From: Roseiflexus sp.
Lineage (GTDB): Bacteria > Chloroflexota > Chloroflexia > Chloroflexales > Roseiflexaceae
Length of the DNA: 64,000 bases
NCBI GenBank assembly: GCA_025062325.1
Contig: JANXAL010000117.1
Location: 1-64,000 of the forward strand
Reading direction: 5' to 3'
Shown: piece after piece, positions 25,677 to 33,452 of the stretch
How the letters are laid out: every line of letters begins with the position of its first letter
How positions within the stretch are numbered: position 1 is the stretch's first letter
Notes under the pieces: generated by a model
What the model was told of the DNA's origin: nothing
The model's input: the letters and a program-made list of their open reading frames with translations, nothing else
Databases searched by the model: none
Made by a program: the position numbers and the translations under genes

Positions 25677-25709
25677 ACCGGGCTGCTGGCGTCTGTTGCT
25701 TACGCCGCT

Positions 25710-25738
25710 ACTATACCCGGGTTACGTCGGTATGTCAA
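25710..25738 (-). promoter_or_regulatory. Promoter of the thr leader-thrC-lysC operon
   Basis: The minus strand has TTGACA (25733-25738) and TATAGT (25710-25715) with a 17-bp spacer, directly upstream of the leader peptide. Confidence 0.85.
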
Positions 25739-25744
25739 GTTGGG

Positions 25745-26010
25745 TTAAGAGAACCAAGAGCTGAGCGCTGAGATGCGCACCTTGCACCGCTCCCGTCACT
25801 CATGCAAAGGTGCAAATGCACAGGGTTCTCGTTATCACTCGTCACTTGTTACTCACCATACTCGTCCCACCCTACGCCAATCCCCGCACACTTGCAAAGG
25901 TGCAAAGGCGCTGTACTCGTCACTCGTCACCCATCACTCGTCACTCGTCACTTGCCACTCATCACCGATCACTCGTCACTCATCACTCACCGCTCGCTTC
26001 CCTCCTCACT
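25745..26010. repeat. Degenerate CACTCGTCACTCATCA repeat and GCAAAGGTGCAAA pair
   Basis: TGCAAAGGTGCAAA occurs at about 25803 and 25894. From about 25915 to 25995 the DNA is an octamer-like repeat of variants of CACTCGTCACTCATCA. No gene. Confidence 0.7.
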
Positions 26011-26014
26011 GTGC

Positions 26015-26020
26015 TATAAT
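26015..26020 (+). promoter_or_regulatory. Extended -10 element upstream of the 637-aa protein
   Basis: TGCTATAAT (TATAAT at 26015-26020) lies 39 bp before the ATG. No -35 consensus is seen; the upstream DNA is repeat. Confidence 0.5.
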
Positions 26021-26058
26021 TGCAGCCAGACAACCTCAGAACAAGGAGCATCCCAACC

Positions 26059-27972
26059 ATGGCGCAGCGCGAACCGACCATTGCCAGCATTCTTCTGGAA
26101 CTGGCAGAGGAATATGACGATGTTGTCGCTGAACGTGAGATTTACGAACGTGTGCTGCACCGCCGCCCGAGCCGGGCGCGCGATCCCTTCGCCAGCATTC
26201 GTGTCCGTCTCCGTCTCGGCGCGAATGAGGTCGGGTGGGTGCGCCTTGGTGAGGGAAAGTTAATGCCACTGCGCGTGGCATTAACCGGATTGCGCTTCCG
26301 GGTAGCGCCGGGTCCGCACGAACTGGCGACTGGCCTTCTGTTGCGAACGCACCTGTTCCCGTTCGTTTCGTTGCGGCAGAACGATTTCATTTTGAAAGAC
26401 GCTGCTGGGACAATCATCCCTTACCGACTTGACTCAATCGACGTCATCGACGATCTCTTCGGTCCTTTCACACAACCGGCAATTGATGTCGGCGACTGGA
26501 TGCATCGCGAGGGGATGTTTGACGGAGATACGATTCTGGTGACAATTGAGCAGACCGCGCCGTTGACGCTCCGCCTGCAGTGCGACCACGCGCCGCTCCC
26601 TCGATCAGCGGACGTGATGCGTCAGGAGCAGGAGTTGCTCGAAGGCATCGCCGAGCGCGTGACAACCAGTCGGTCGCTCCCGATCAGCGCTGCTGACGTC
26701 GTGCTGGCCGTTTATGCACGCGCCCCCTGGCGCACGACGTATGCCGGTCGTCCGTGGCAGACGCTGGTGCAGCGTGATCCGCGGCTGCGCCTTATCAATG
26801 GGATGCTGCTGACTGATCGCATACATACGAACCTGGCAGACATCGTTGAAGAACAGAATTCCGGCACGTGGGAAGTGCATGACGCCGAATTGCTGGCTGC
26901 AATCGAGGCGCTTCAGCGTCAACTCCTGGAGAGTCGCCGAGAAGCCGCAGCGCAGGAGTTGTGGAATGGCATTGCGCCACGCGCTTCGACAGCTCGCGTC
27001 GTGTTCGATACCCGCACCGGCGAAGCAATGGTCGTGCAGCCGGATCCAATCGATGCGCTTCAGGACTACTCCGAGCAGATTGAAGAGCGATTGCGCAAGG
27101 GGGAGTATGATTACGACGAGTGGGGGCTGCTGGACGACGAGGACGGTCTGTTTGCGGACATCGGCATCGATGACGATGATCTGCCGCTATTTGGCAATCT
27201 GCGCGAATTTATCGCCGAGCGTCCTGAGCTGCTTGCTGCAGCCCGCCGTCTGATGGCGGCGCTGAGCCCGGAGGAGATTGAACGTCTGCACCATGCCGAG
27301 AGCGCTGAAGAGATCCAGCATATCTTGGCAGCTCGATTCCACCGAATGCTCCCCGATAACCCCCAACTCTTCGCCACACTTGTCCCCTATGTCGCTTCTG
27401 AGACAATATTGCCTGATTTCAACGGGGGACCGCCGGAACTCGAAGATATTGCCGATGATGAGTCAGCGTTGCTCGATGAAGGGTGGGACGAGGACGCGGA
27501 GGCATGGGACGAGGACTCAGATGACCAGCCAACCCCGAACGACAAGGCGCTGGCTATTAGTCATGGACTGATGGAAGACTTCTACAGATTTCTGCTGGAG
27601 CAGGGCAAGAGTGAGGCGACAGCCGCCAGCCGCGCCGGTGATCTATGGATCTACGCTGACTTTCTCGCCAGCTATTATGCACAGACGCTGGCCGAGGGCA
27701 ACTACGCCACCCTCGATGAGTGCCTGTTCTTCTTCTATCCGCGGCGTGTCGCCAACAGCTCGCCGCGGGGCGCGCGCGAGCTCTGCACGTCGCTCAAGCA
27801 GTTCTATGCCTTCCTGCGCACCAAATACAACATCGATGATCGCTTTGCGCGTGAGATGTGGCGTCGCCGGGATCAGGTTGCGCGTGTTGTCGATCTCTAC
27901 GAGCAGATCGACGCCGACTCGCCGCAGTTCGAGCGGTTGTTTGTTCGGCTGTTCGCCCCATATACTGTGTGA
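26059..27972 (+). CDS. Unknown 637-residue acidic protein with winged-helix-like N-terminus and integrase-SAM-like C-terminus
   Basis: I do not recognise this family with certainty. The N-terminus (ILLELAEEYDDVVAEREIYERVLHR is the core, residues about 10-35, followed by RARDPFASIRVRLR and GWVRLGEGKLMPL) looks like a winged-helix module. Residues about 95-180 form a beta-rich domain. About 345-375 and 465-497 are runs of Asp/Glu. The last 130 residues (FLLEQGKSEATAASRAGDLW; LKQFYAFLRTKYNID) resemble the core-binding SAM-like domain of tyrosine recombinases, without the catalytic domain. AAGGAG precedes the ATG by eight bases. A DNA-binding role is possible but is inference. Confidence 0.8.
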   Translation: MAQREPTIASILLELAEEYDDVVAEREIYERVLHRRPSRARDPFASIRVRLRLGANEVGWVRLGEGKLMPLRVALTGLRFRVAPGPHELATGLLLRTHLFPFVSLRQNDFILKDAAGTIIPYRLDSIDVIDDLFGPFTQPAIDVGDWMHREGMFDGDTILVTIEQTAPLTLRLQCDHAPLPRSADVMRQEQELLEGIAERVTTSRSLPISAADVVLAVYARAPWRTTYAGRPWQTLVQRDPRLRLINGMLLTDRIHTNLADIVEEQNSGTWEVHDAELLAAIEALQRQLLESRREAAAQELWNGIAPRASTARVVFDTRTGEAMVVQPDPIDALQDYSEQIEERLRKGEYDYDEWGLLDDEDGLFADIGIDDDDLPLFGNLREFIAERPELLAAARRLMAALSPEEIERLHHAESAEEIQHILAARFHRMLPDNPQLFATLVPYVASETILPDFNGGPPELEDIADDESALLDEGWDEDAEAWDEDSDDQPTPNDKALAISHGLMEDFYRFLLEQGKSEATAASRAGDLWIYADFLASYYAQTLAEGNYATLDECLFFFYPRRVANSSPRGARELCTSLKQFYAFLRTKYNIDDRFAREMWRRRDQVARVVDLYEQIDADSPQFERLFVRLFAPYTV

Positions 27973-28044
27973 TAGCGCTCGAATGCCTTGTGCAACACGC
28001 CTGCGACTGGACGCTCCCAATTGCTCAGCGGTGAAGCAGCGCCC

Positions 28045-29883
28045 ATGACTGTGACCTACTCCATCTCGATGCTGCGTCCCCATACCCACCTGTATGATGT
28101 GACGCTCGATATTGACCTCGTTGAAGATCCAACCCTCGACCTGGCGTTGCCAGCCTGGACGCCGGGATCGTACCTGATCCGCGATTATGCCCGGCATGTC
28201 CAGCGGTTTGCTGCAACCGATGATCACGGCGAACCATTGCCCTGGCGGAAAGTGGACAAGACTACATGGCGCATCGCAACGGGCAATGCCAGCAAAGTGC
28301 GCGTCACGTACCAGGTATACGCCTTCGACCTCAGTGTGCGCACCAGCCATCTCGACGGTACGCACGGCTATTTCAACCCGTCCAATATCTTTATGTATCG
28401 TTGCGGTCATACCCACGAGCCATGCATCGTCAACGTCCAGACCCCGCCCGAGTGGCAGGTGACAACCGGACTGGAACGGATCGACGGAGCGGAAAAGCGC
28501 CGCGGTTGGGCGGCCTTCCGCGCTCACGATTATGACGAATTGGCCGACTCGCCGTTTGAGTGCGGCACGCATCGCCTGCTGAGCTTCGAGGTCGACGGCA
28601 TTCCCCACGAGATCGCGCTCTGGGGACATGGCAATGAAGATGAGCGGCAGATCCTCGCCGACACGCGCGCCATCGTCGAAACGACACGCGCGATGTTTGA
28701 CAGGTTGCCCTACCGTCGATTCGTATTTATCGTTCATCTGGTTGATGGCGGGTACGGCGGTCTCGAACATCGCAACAGCGCCTCGATCATCGTAGATCGC
28801 TGGGGTTTTCGCCCTGCGCGCTCGTATGAGAAGTTCCTGGCGCTGACTGCCCACGAGTTCTTCCACGTCTGGAATGTCAAGCGCATCCGTCCTGCGCCGC
28901 TCGGACCATTCGATTACACGCGCGAGAATTACACCCGTCAACTGTGGGTGATGGAAGGCATTACCAGCTATTACGACCACCTGATCCTGCTGCGCGCCGG
29001 ATTGATCAGCCGGGAGCGCTACCTCGAAACGCTCGCCGACGACATCAAGCTGTTGCAGAGCCAGCCAGGACGGGCGCTCCAGACGCTTGAGCAGAGCAGT
29101 TTCGATGCCTGGATCAAGTTCTACCGTCCTGATGAGAATGGACCAAACAGCAGTGTATCGTACTATCTGAAAGGCAGTCTGGTGGCGCTGCTGCTCGATC
29201 TGGAGATCCGGCGACGCACCGGCGGCGTGCGGTCGCTCGACGATGTGATGCGTTATCTGTATGAGCGCTACGGTAGCGACCACGTCCACGATCTCTACAG
29301 TGGCGAGTTTGCCAGACGTCCCGGTTTCGATGACGACGATGGGTTCTGCCAGGCGGTGGAAGCGGTTGCTGGCGAGGAAGGCGGGGCGTACCGTGCATTC
29401 CTGAAGCGCGCCGTTGCGAGCACAGACGAACTGGACTATGATCGGGCATTCGAAGCCGTCGGGCTACGTCTGGTCTGGGGGTATTCACCCGAACAAGAGA
29501 ACGATCATCCGCCTGCGTGGCACGGATTGCGCCTCAAAACCGAGCACGGTCGCCTCAAAGTGTCCGTAACGCTGGCGGGCGGACCCGGTGAGGCTGCCGG
29601 GATTTATGCTGGCGATGAATTGATCGCGCTCGATGGCGTGCGTATCGACGAAGAACGCCTCAAGGCGCGGTTGGCGGAACGCAAACCGGGAGACACCGTA
29701 GTGTTCAGCCTGTTCCGCCGCGACGATCTGCTCCACATTCCGCTGCAACTTGCCGAAGCTCCGCCCGATACCCTGACAATCACGCCAGTCGAATCGCCGA
29801 CAGACGAGCAGCAGCGGTTGATGGAGGGTTGGCTAAGGGTCGAAGGTGGGAAAGTTGAAAATCGGGGCGCCCTCTCCTCATAG
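28045..29883 (+). CDS. M61-family glycyl aminopeptidase-like metalloprotease with PDZ domain
   Basis: A 612-residue M61 peptidase. An N-terminal beta domain (PAWTPGSYLIRDYARHVQ) precedes the zinc site HEFFH (H270, E271, H274, followed by VWNVKRIRP) and the third ligand Glu304 in LWVMEGITSYY. A C-terminal PDZ domain lies around GGPGEAAGIYAGDELIALDG. No signal peptide is seen, so it is probably cytosolic. The chosen ATG gives MTVTYSIS. The last codons (after about 29840) enter intergenic repeat sequence, so the C-terminus may have been altered by the neighbouring element. It lies 72 bp after the unknown 637-aa gene. Confidence 0.9.
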   Translation: MTVTYSISMLRPHTHLYDVTLDIDLVEDPTLDLALPAWTPGSYLIRDYARHVQRFAATDDHGEPLPWRKVDKTTWRIATGNASKVRVTYQVYAFDLSVRTSHLDGTHGYFNPSNIFMYRCGHTHEPCIVNVQTPPEWQVTTGLERIDGAEKRRGWAAFRAHDYDELADSPFECGTHRLLSFEVDGIPHEIALWGHGNEDERQILADTRAIVETTRAMFDRLPYRRFVFIVHLVDGGYGGLEHRNSASIIVDRWGFRPARSYEKFLALTAHEFFHVWNVKRIRPAPLGPFDYTRENYTRQLWVMEGITSYYDHLILLRAGLISRERYLETLADDIKLLQSQPGRALQTLEQSSFDAWIKFYRPDENGPNSSVSYYLKGSLVALLLDLEIRRRTGGVRSLDDVMRYLYERYGSDHVHDLYSGEFARRPGFDDDDGFCQAVEAVAGEEGGAYRAFLKRAVASTDELDYDRAFEAVGLRLVWGYSPEQENDHPPAWHGLRLKTEHGRLKVSVTLAGGPGEAAGIYAGDELIALDGVRIDEERLKARLAERKPGDTVVFSLFRRDDLLHIPLQLAEAPPDTLTITPVESPTDEQQRLMEGWLRVEGGKVENRGALSS

Positions 29884-30002
29884 GCTTAGAGTTCTGCCAG
29901 CAAGCCCTCACGTCGCATCTCTCGCTCTGGGCGCCAGGACGCTCCACCTCCCCCTTCTCCCCCCAACCTCCCGCATGCGGGGGCGCAGGGGGGTAGGAGA
30001 AG
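29875..30002 (+). mobile_element. Half MITE-like element with inserted CCGCATGCGGG hairpin
   Basis: It begins CTCCTCATAGGCTTAGAGTT, continues with AGCAAGCCCTCACGTCGCAT, and ends in the central palindrome, here enlarged by CCTCCCGCATGCGGGGGCGC. The complete copy at 30003 follows directly. It overlaps the last codons of the M61 gene. Confidence 0.55.
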
Positions 30003-30178
30003 CTCACAAGTGCAGATTTTTTGGGCAAGCCCTTATGGCGCATCACCCGTTTTGAGCGTCAGGATGCGCAAACTCTCCCTTCTCCCCTTGTGGGGGAAAG
30101 GGGCAGGGGGGATGAGGGGACCAAGGGCGTCGGAACGCAGAAAACGTCTCTCGTCTCTGAAAAACTCTACACTATGAA
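30003..30178 (+). mobile_element. MITE-like element, complete 176-bp copy
   Basis: It starts CTCACAAGTGCAGATTTTTT and ends AAAAACTCTACACTATGAAG, with the internal TCTCCCCTTGTGGGGGAAAG palindrome. It lies between the M61 peptidase and the amidase. The remaining bases to 30267 show nothing else but a ribosome-binding site. Confidence 0.75.
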
Positions 30179-30267
30179 GGCCTGCGGGCGTTCCCCCACG
30201 GGCGCCTAGAGAGAGTTGGAGGGTACCTAAGTGTAGTCGCACATAGTTGTACGAAGGAACTGCTGCC

Positions 30268-31659
30268 ATGCTCGATCTCCTGAGACTGACGATTGCCGAC
30301 GCCGCCGATCTGCTGGCGCAACGTGAAATTTCGGCAGTCGAGCTGACAGAGGCGTACCTGAACCGCATCGCTGTTCATGATGCCCGGCTCAATAGCTTCA
30401 TCACCGTCACTGCCGATCATGCGCTAGCGCAGGCGCGCATCGCCGACGATGAACTGGCGCGCGGCGTGCGGCGCGGTCCCCTGCACGGCATTCCCGTCGC
30501 CCTGAAGGATCTGTACGATACCGCAGGCATCCGCACTACTGCCGGTTCGACCTTCTTTGCTGATCGTGTGCCAGATACCGACGCGCGTGCGGTAACGCTC
30601 CTCTATCAGGCGGGCGCCGTACTGCTTGGCAAACTGAATATGCACGAATGGGCGCTGGGGGTGACAAATATCAACCCGCACTACGGTCCTTCCCGCAACC
30701 CCTGGGATACCTCACGCATCACCGGAGGTTCATCCGGCGGCGCGGCTGCAGCAGTGGCGGCTGGTCTCTGCCTGGGAGCGCTGGGCAGCGACACCGGCGG
30801 CAGCATTCGCATCCCGGCATCGCTCTGCGGCATCGTCGGGTTCAAACCGACATTCGGCAGGGTTAGCTTACAGGGGGTCGTGCCGCTGAGCTGGAACCTC
30901 GATCATGCTGGTCCGATGGCGCGCACGGTGACTGATGCAGCGCTGCTGTTGCAGGCACTCGCCGGGTACGACCCGGATGACCCGGCGAGTGTTGCGGCGC
31001 CGGTTGACGACCTGCTTGCCGATATCAACGCAGGTGTGGCCGGATGGCGCATCGCACTGGCGGACGATGCCCACTTTGGTCAGGCTGACCCTGATGTGCT
31101 TGCTGCAGTGCATCGGGCTGCCGCCGTCTTCGAGGAATTGGGGGCGCGCATTGAGCGAGTCGATCTAGGGCGCGGGCAAGAAGCGGCACAAATGAATGCA
31201 CTGATGACCACGAGCGACGCAGCGGCGTTCCACCGCGACCGGCTGCGCAGTCACCCGGAGAAATTCGGCGCCGACGTGCTGGCGCGCATGGAACGCGGCG
31301 CCATGTTCACTTCCACTGAATACATCCTAGCGCGCCGCTTCCAGAGCGAGTGGCGCCGTCAACTGGAACGTTTCTTCGAGCAGTTCGACCTGTTGCTGAC
31401 TCCCACAACGCCGATCACAGCGCCAGTTATCGAGGGACTTGATTCAGTCGAGGCGGCACGGCAACTAACCCGCTGTACGGCGCCGTTCAATCTCGCCGGT
31501 CTGCCAGCATTGTCGCTGCCGTGCGGTGTGAGCGCCGCGGGGCTGCCAATCGGATTGCAGATCGTCGCCGCGCCATGGCGCGAAGCGCGCGCACTGCGCG
31601 CTGGCAGGGCGTTCGAGCAGGCAACCGCGTGGCACCACCAGACGCCGCCAGGATGGTAA
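30268..31659 (+). CDS. Amidase-signature enzyme (GatA-like)
   Basis: A 463-residue amidase-signature hydrolase with the Ser-cisSer-Lys triad K80 (PVALKDL), S155 (GGSSGG) and S179 (SDTGGSIRIP). It is close to GatA in length and wording, but no gatB or gatC is adjacent, so it may be a stand-alone amidase rather than the tRNA amidotransferase subunit. GAAGGA about ten bases before the chosen ATG supports that start over one seven codons upstream. DUF72 protein gene follows after 3 bp, indicating co-transcription. Confidence 0.88.
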   Translation: MLDLLRLTIADAADLLAQREISAVELTEAYLNRIAVHDARLNSFITVTADHALAQARIADDELARGVRRGPLHGIPVALKDLYDTAGIRTTAGSTFFADRVPDTDARAVTLLYQAGAVLLGKLNMHEWALGVTNINPHYGPSRNPWDTSRITGGSSGGAAAAVAAGLCLGALGSDTGGSIRIPASLCGIVGFKPTFGRVSLQGVVPLSWNLDHAGPMARTVTDAALLLQALAGYDPDDPASVAAPVDDLLADINAGVAGWRIALADDAHFGQADPDVLAAVHRAAAVFEELGARIERVDLGRGQEAAQMNALMTTSDAAAFHRDRLRSHPEKFGADVLARMERGAMFTSTEYILARRFQSEWRRQLERFFEQFDLLLTPTTPITAPVIEGLDSVEAARQLTRCTAPFNLAGLPALSLPCGVSAAGLPIGLQIVAAPWREARALRAGRAFEQATAWHHQTPPGW

Positions 31660-31662
31660 GCT

Positions 31663-32544
31663 ATGACCTCTGTTGCCGATCAACCGCTGTTCTATCTGGG
31701 ATGTGCCGTCTGGGCGCACCCCTCCTGGTCCGGCGTTCTCTTCCCGCGCAGCAGCCGCAGCGCCGATTACCTGCGCCTCTACAGCCGTCGCCTGACGACC
31801 GTCGAGGGCAACACAACCTTCTACGCCACCCCGTCGGCTGAGACGGTGCAACGGTGGGCGGATGAAACGCCGCCATCGTTCCGTTTTTGCTTCAAGCTCC
31901 CACGTGACATCAGCCACCAGGGTCCGCTGGCGGCGCGGCTACGCGAGACCGAAGCCTTCGTGCAGCGCATGGCGCCGCTCGGCGAACGGCTGGGACCGTT
32001 CTTTCTCCAGTTGCCGCCAGCGTATTCGCCGCATCAAAAGGACGACCTCGCTGCCTGGCTGACGGCATGGAACCCCGTGTATCGCCTGGCAGTCGAAGTG
32101 CGCCACCCGGACTGGTATGCGCCTCACGAAGAAGCGGCGCTGATGACGCTGCTGGAGCAGTACGGCGTCGGGCGAGTGCTCATGGATGTGCGTCCGCTCG
32201 ATCTGGGACCATTGCCGGGTGCGGAGGAGGACCTGCGCCGTGCGCGCGACAACAAGCCCGACGTGCCGCTCCATCCGCTGCGCAGCGCATCCTTCACCCT
32301 GGTGCGCTACATCGGTCACCCGGACGTGGCGCGGAACGCCCCGCTGCTCGACGAGTGGGCGGCGCGGGTGCGTGCGTGGATTGCCGAAGGTACGACCGTG
32401 TTCTTCTTCATGCACTGCCCCGTGGAGCGTGAGTCGCCGCTGCTCTGCCGCGCACTGCAACGCCGACTCGATGGAACGCCTGGCGTACCGCCGCTGCCAT
32501 GGGACAGCGCTGTCGACGAGGGCGAGCAACTGACCCTATTTTGA
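31663..32544 (+). CDS. DUF72-family protein
   Basis: A 293-residue TIM-barrel-like protein of the DUF72 (YecE) family. Family marks are GCAVWAHPSWSGVLFP, VEGNTTFYATPSAETV, FCFKLPRDISH, FFLQLPPAY and VEVRHPDWY. Catalytic function of the family is not established. It starts 3 bp after the amidase stop. Its 3' end overlaps, tail to tail, the last codons of the degraded PIN-domain gene on the other strand. Confidence 0.9.
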   Translation: MTSVADQPLFYLGCAVWAHPSWSGVLFPRSSRSADYLRLYSRRLTTVEGNTTFYATPSAETVQRWADETPPSFRFCFKLPRDISHQGPLAARLRETEAFVQRMAPLGERLGPFFLQLPPAYSPHQKDDLAAWLTAWNPVYRLAVEVRHPDWYAPHEEAALMTLLEQYGVGRVLMDVRPLDLGPLPGAEEDLRRARDNKPDVPLHPLRSASFTLVRYIGHPDVARNAPLLDEWAARVRAWIAEGTTVFFFMHCPVERESPLLCRALQRRLDGTPGVPPLPWDSAVDEGEQLTLF

Positions 32545-32925
32545 CCCCTTTATCGGGGATAATGACTCGTCGACCGGCAGACCCTCGACCAGTGCAGCAT
32601 CGAGCGACTGGTCATCGGCAGCCAAATAAGTGACAGCAATCCAGCGCTCATGAGACGCATATGCACTGCTAGCGCCGAAGCCAGATGGAGTGCATCATAC
32701 AAGCGCAGAGAGTGATATCCTCCAATAATGAGCTTGTATGCCATAGCGCTGGTTCTGTCACCGACACAGAGCGATAGCAGATCGGCCCAGTGACAGGAAG
32801 TCATCGCGCGGGAGAGCATAATCGGTTGCTGCAATTTCGCAGCGCCAGCGGTTCAGTGCGCTGATGACTTCTACAACACTCAACTGACAGGTCATAGTTT
32901 CAGGCAGGAGAACATCCAGACTCCT
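32536..32925 (-). pseudogene. Broken PIN-domain (VapC-type) nuclease gene
   Basis: The minus strand carries the parts of a PIN protein in different frames. CQLSVVEVISALNRW and TDYALPRDDFL lie in one frame, LRLYDALHLASALAV in a second, and WIAVTYLAADDQSLDAALVE back in the first. At least two compensating frameshifts are therefore needed. The first ~40 residues with the leading catalytic Asp are missing; upstream of MTCQ the sequence becomes a MITE-like element (from about 32930). No antitoxin gene is seen next to it. Confidence 0.7.
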
Positions 32926-32929
32926 CCCT

Positions 32930-33263
32930 CCTTGCGAGGGTAATTTTCCGGCAAGCCCTTTCGTTGCATCGCCCATTGTGAGCGTTGCGATGCGCACGCT
33001 CCCCCTTCTCCCCCCAACCCCCTCACAGGTGTAGATTTTTTCGCAAGTCTCCTGGTTGCATTGCTGATTTCAGGCATCGGAATGCCTCGACTCCCCCTTC
33101 TCCCCTTGTGGGAGAAGGGGGCAAGGGGGGATGAGGAAAAAAGGGCGTCTGGACGCGGCAAACATCTATCGCGCTCCAAAAACTCTACACTTGTGAGCCC
33201 CCAACCTCCCCCGCACGCGGGGAGCACAGGAGGGGTGGGAGAAGAGGGCAGGAGGATGAGGAG
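32930..33263 (+). mobile_element. Outer MITE-like element variant, split by an inner copy
   Basis: The left part (about 32930-33021: TTCCGGCAAGCCCTTTCGTT to CTCCCCCCAACCCC) and right part (33198-33263: CCCCCAACCTCCCCCGCACG ...) match one hairpin-enlarged element. Its middle is interrupted by the complete copy at 33022-33197. CCCCAACC appears on both sides, consistent with a target duplication of about 8-9 bp. Confidence 0.6.
33022..33197 (+). mobile_element. MITE-like element, complete 176-bp copy nested in another
   Basis: It starts CTCACAGGTGTAGATTTTTT and ends AAAAACTCTACACTTGTGAG. The interior palindrome is CCCCCTTCTCCCCTTGTGGG followed by AGAAGGGGG. It shares length and both ends with the copies at 18194, 22564 and 30003. 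Confidence 0.78.
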
Positions 33264-33425
33264 CACACGGGCGTCGGGACGCCCTAACTCCCCCTTCTCC
33301 CTGCGTGGGAGAAGGGAGCGGTGGCGATGAGGGGCACACAGGCATCAGGGCGCCCTAACTCCCCCCTCTCCCTGCGTGGGAGAAGGGGGCAGGGGGGATG
33401 AGGGGCACACAGGCATCAGGGCGCT
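33264..33425 (+). repeat. 71-bp tandem repeat, 2.3 units
   Basis: Units at 33264-33334, 33335-33405 and a partial unit 33406-33425 each start CACAC(G/A)GGC and contain the CTCCC..CTGCGTGGGAGAAGG hairpin and GATGAGGGG. They are the right half of the MITE-like family amplified in tandem. Confidence 0.75.
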
Positions 33426-33452
33426 GACGATGTTCCTCGCACCTAACAACGC

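Noticed and set aside
27643-29289. 548-residue minus-strand open frame
   Set aside because: It is antisense to the end of the 637-aa gene and to the M61 peptidase with an intact HEFFH site; no domain seen in it.
30268-31659. Assignment as gatA of the tRNA amidotransferase
   Set aside because: The sequence is GatA-like, but without adjacent gatB/gatC the stand-alone amidase cannot be excluded, so no gene symbol was given.
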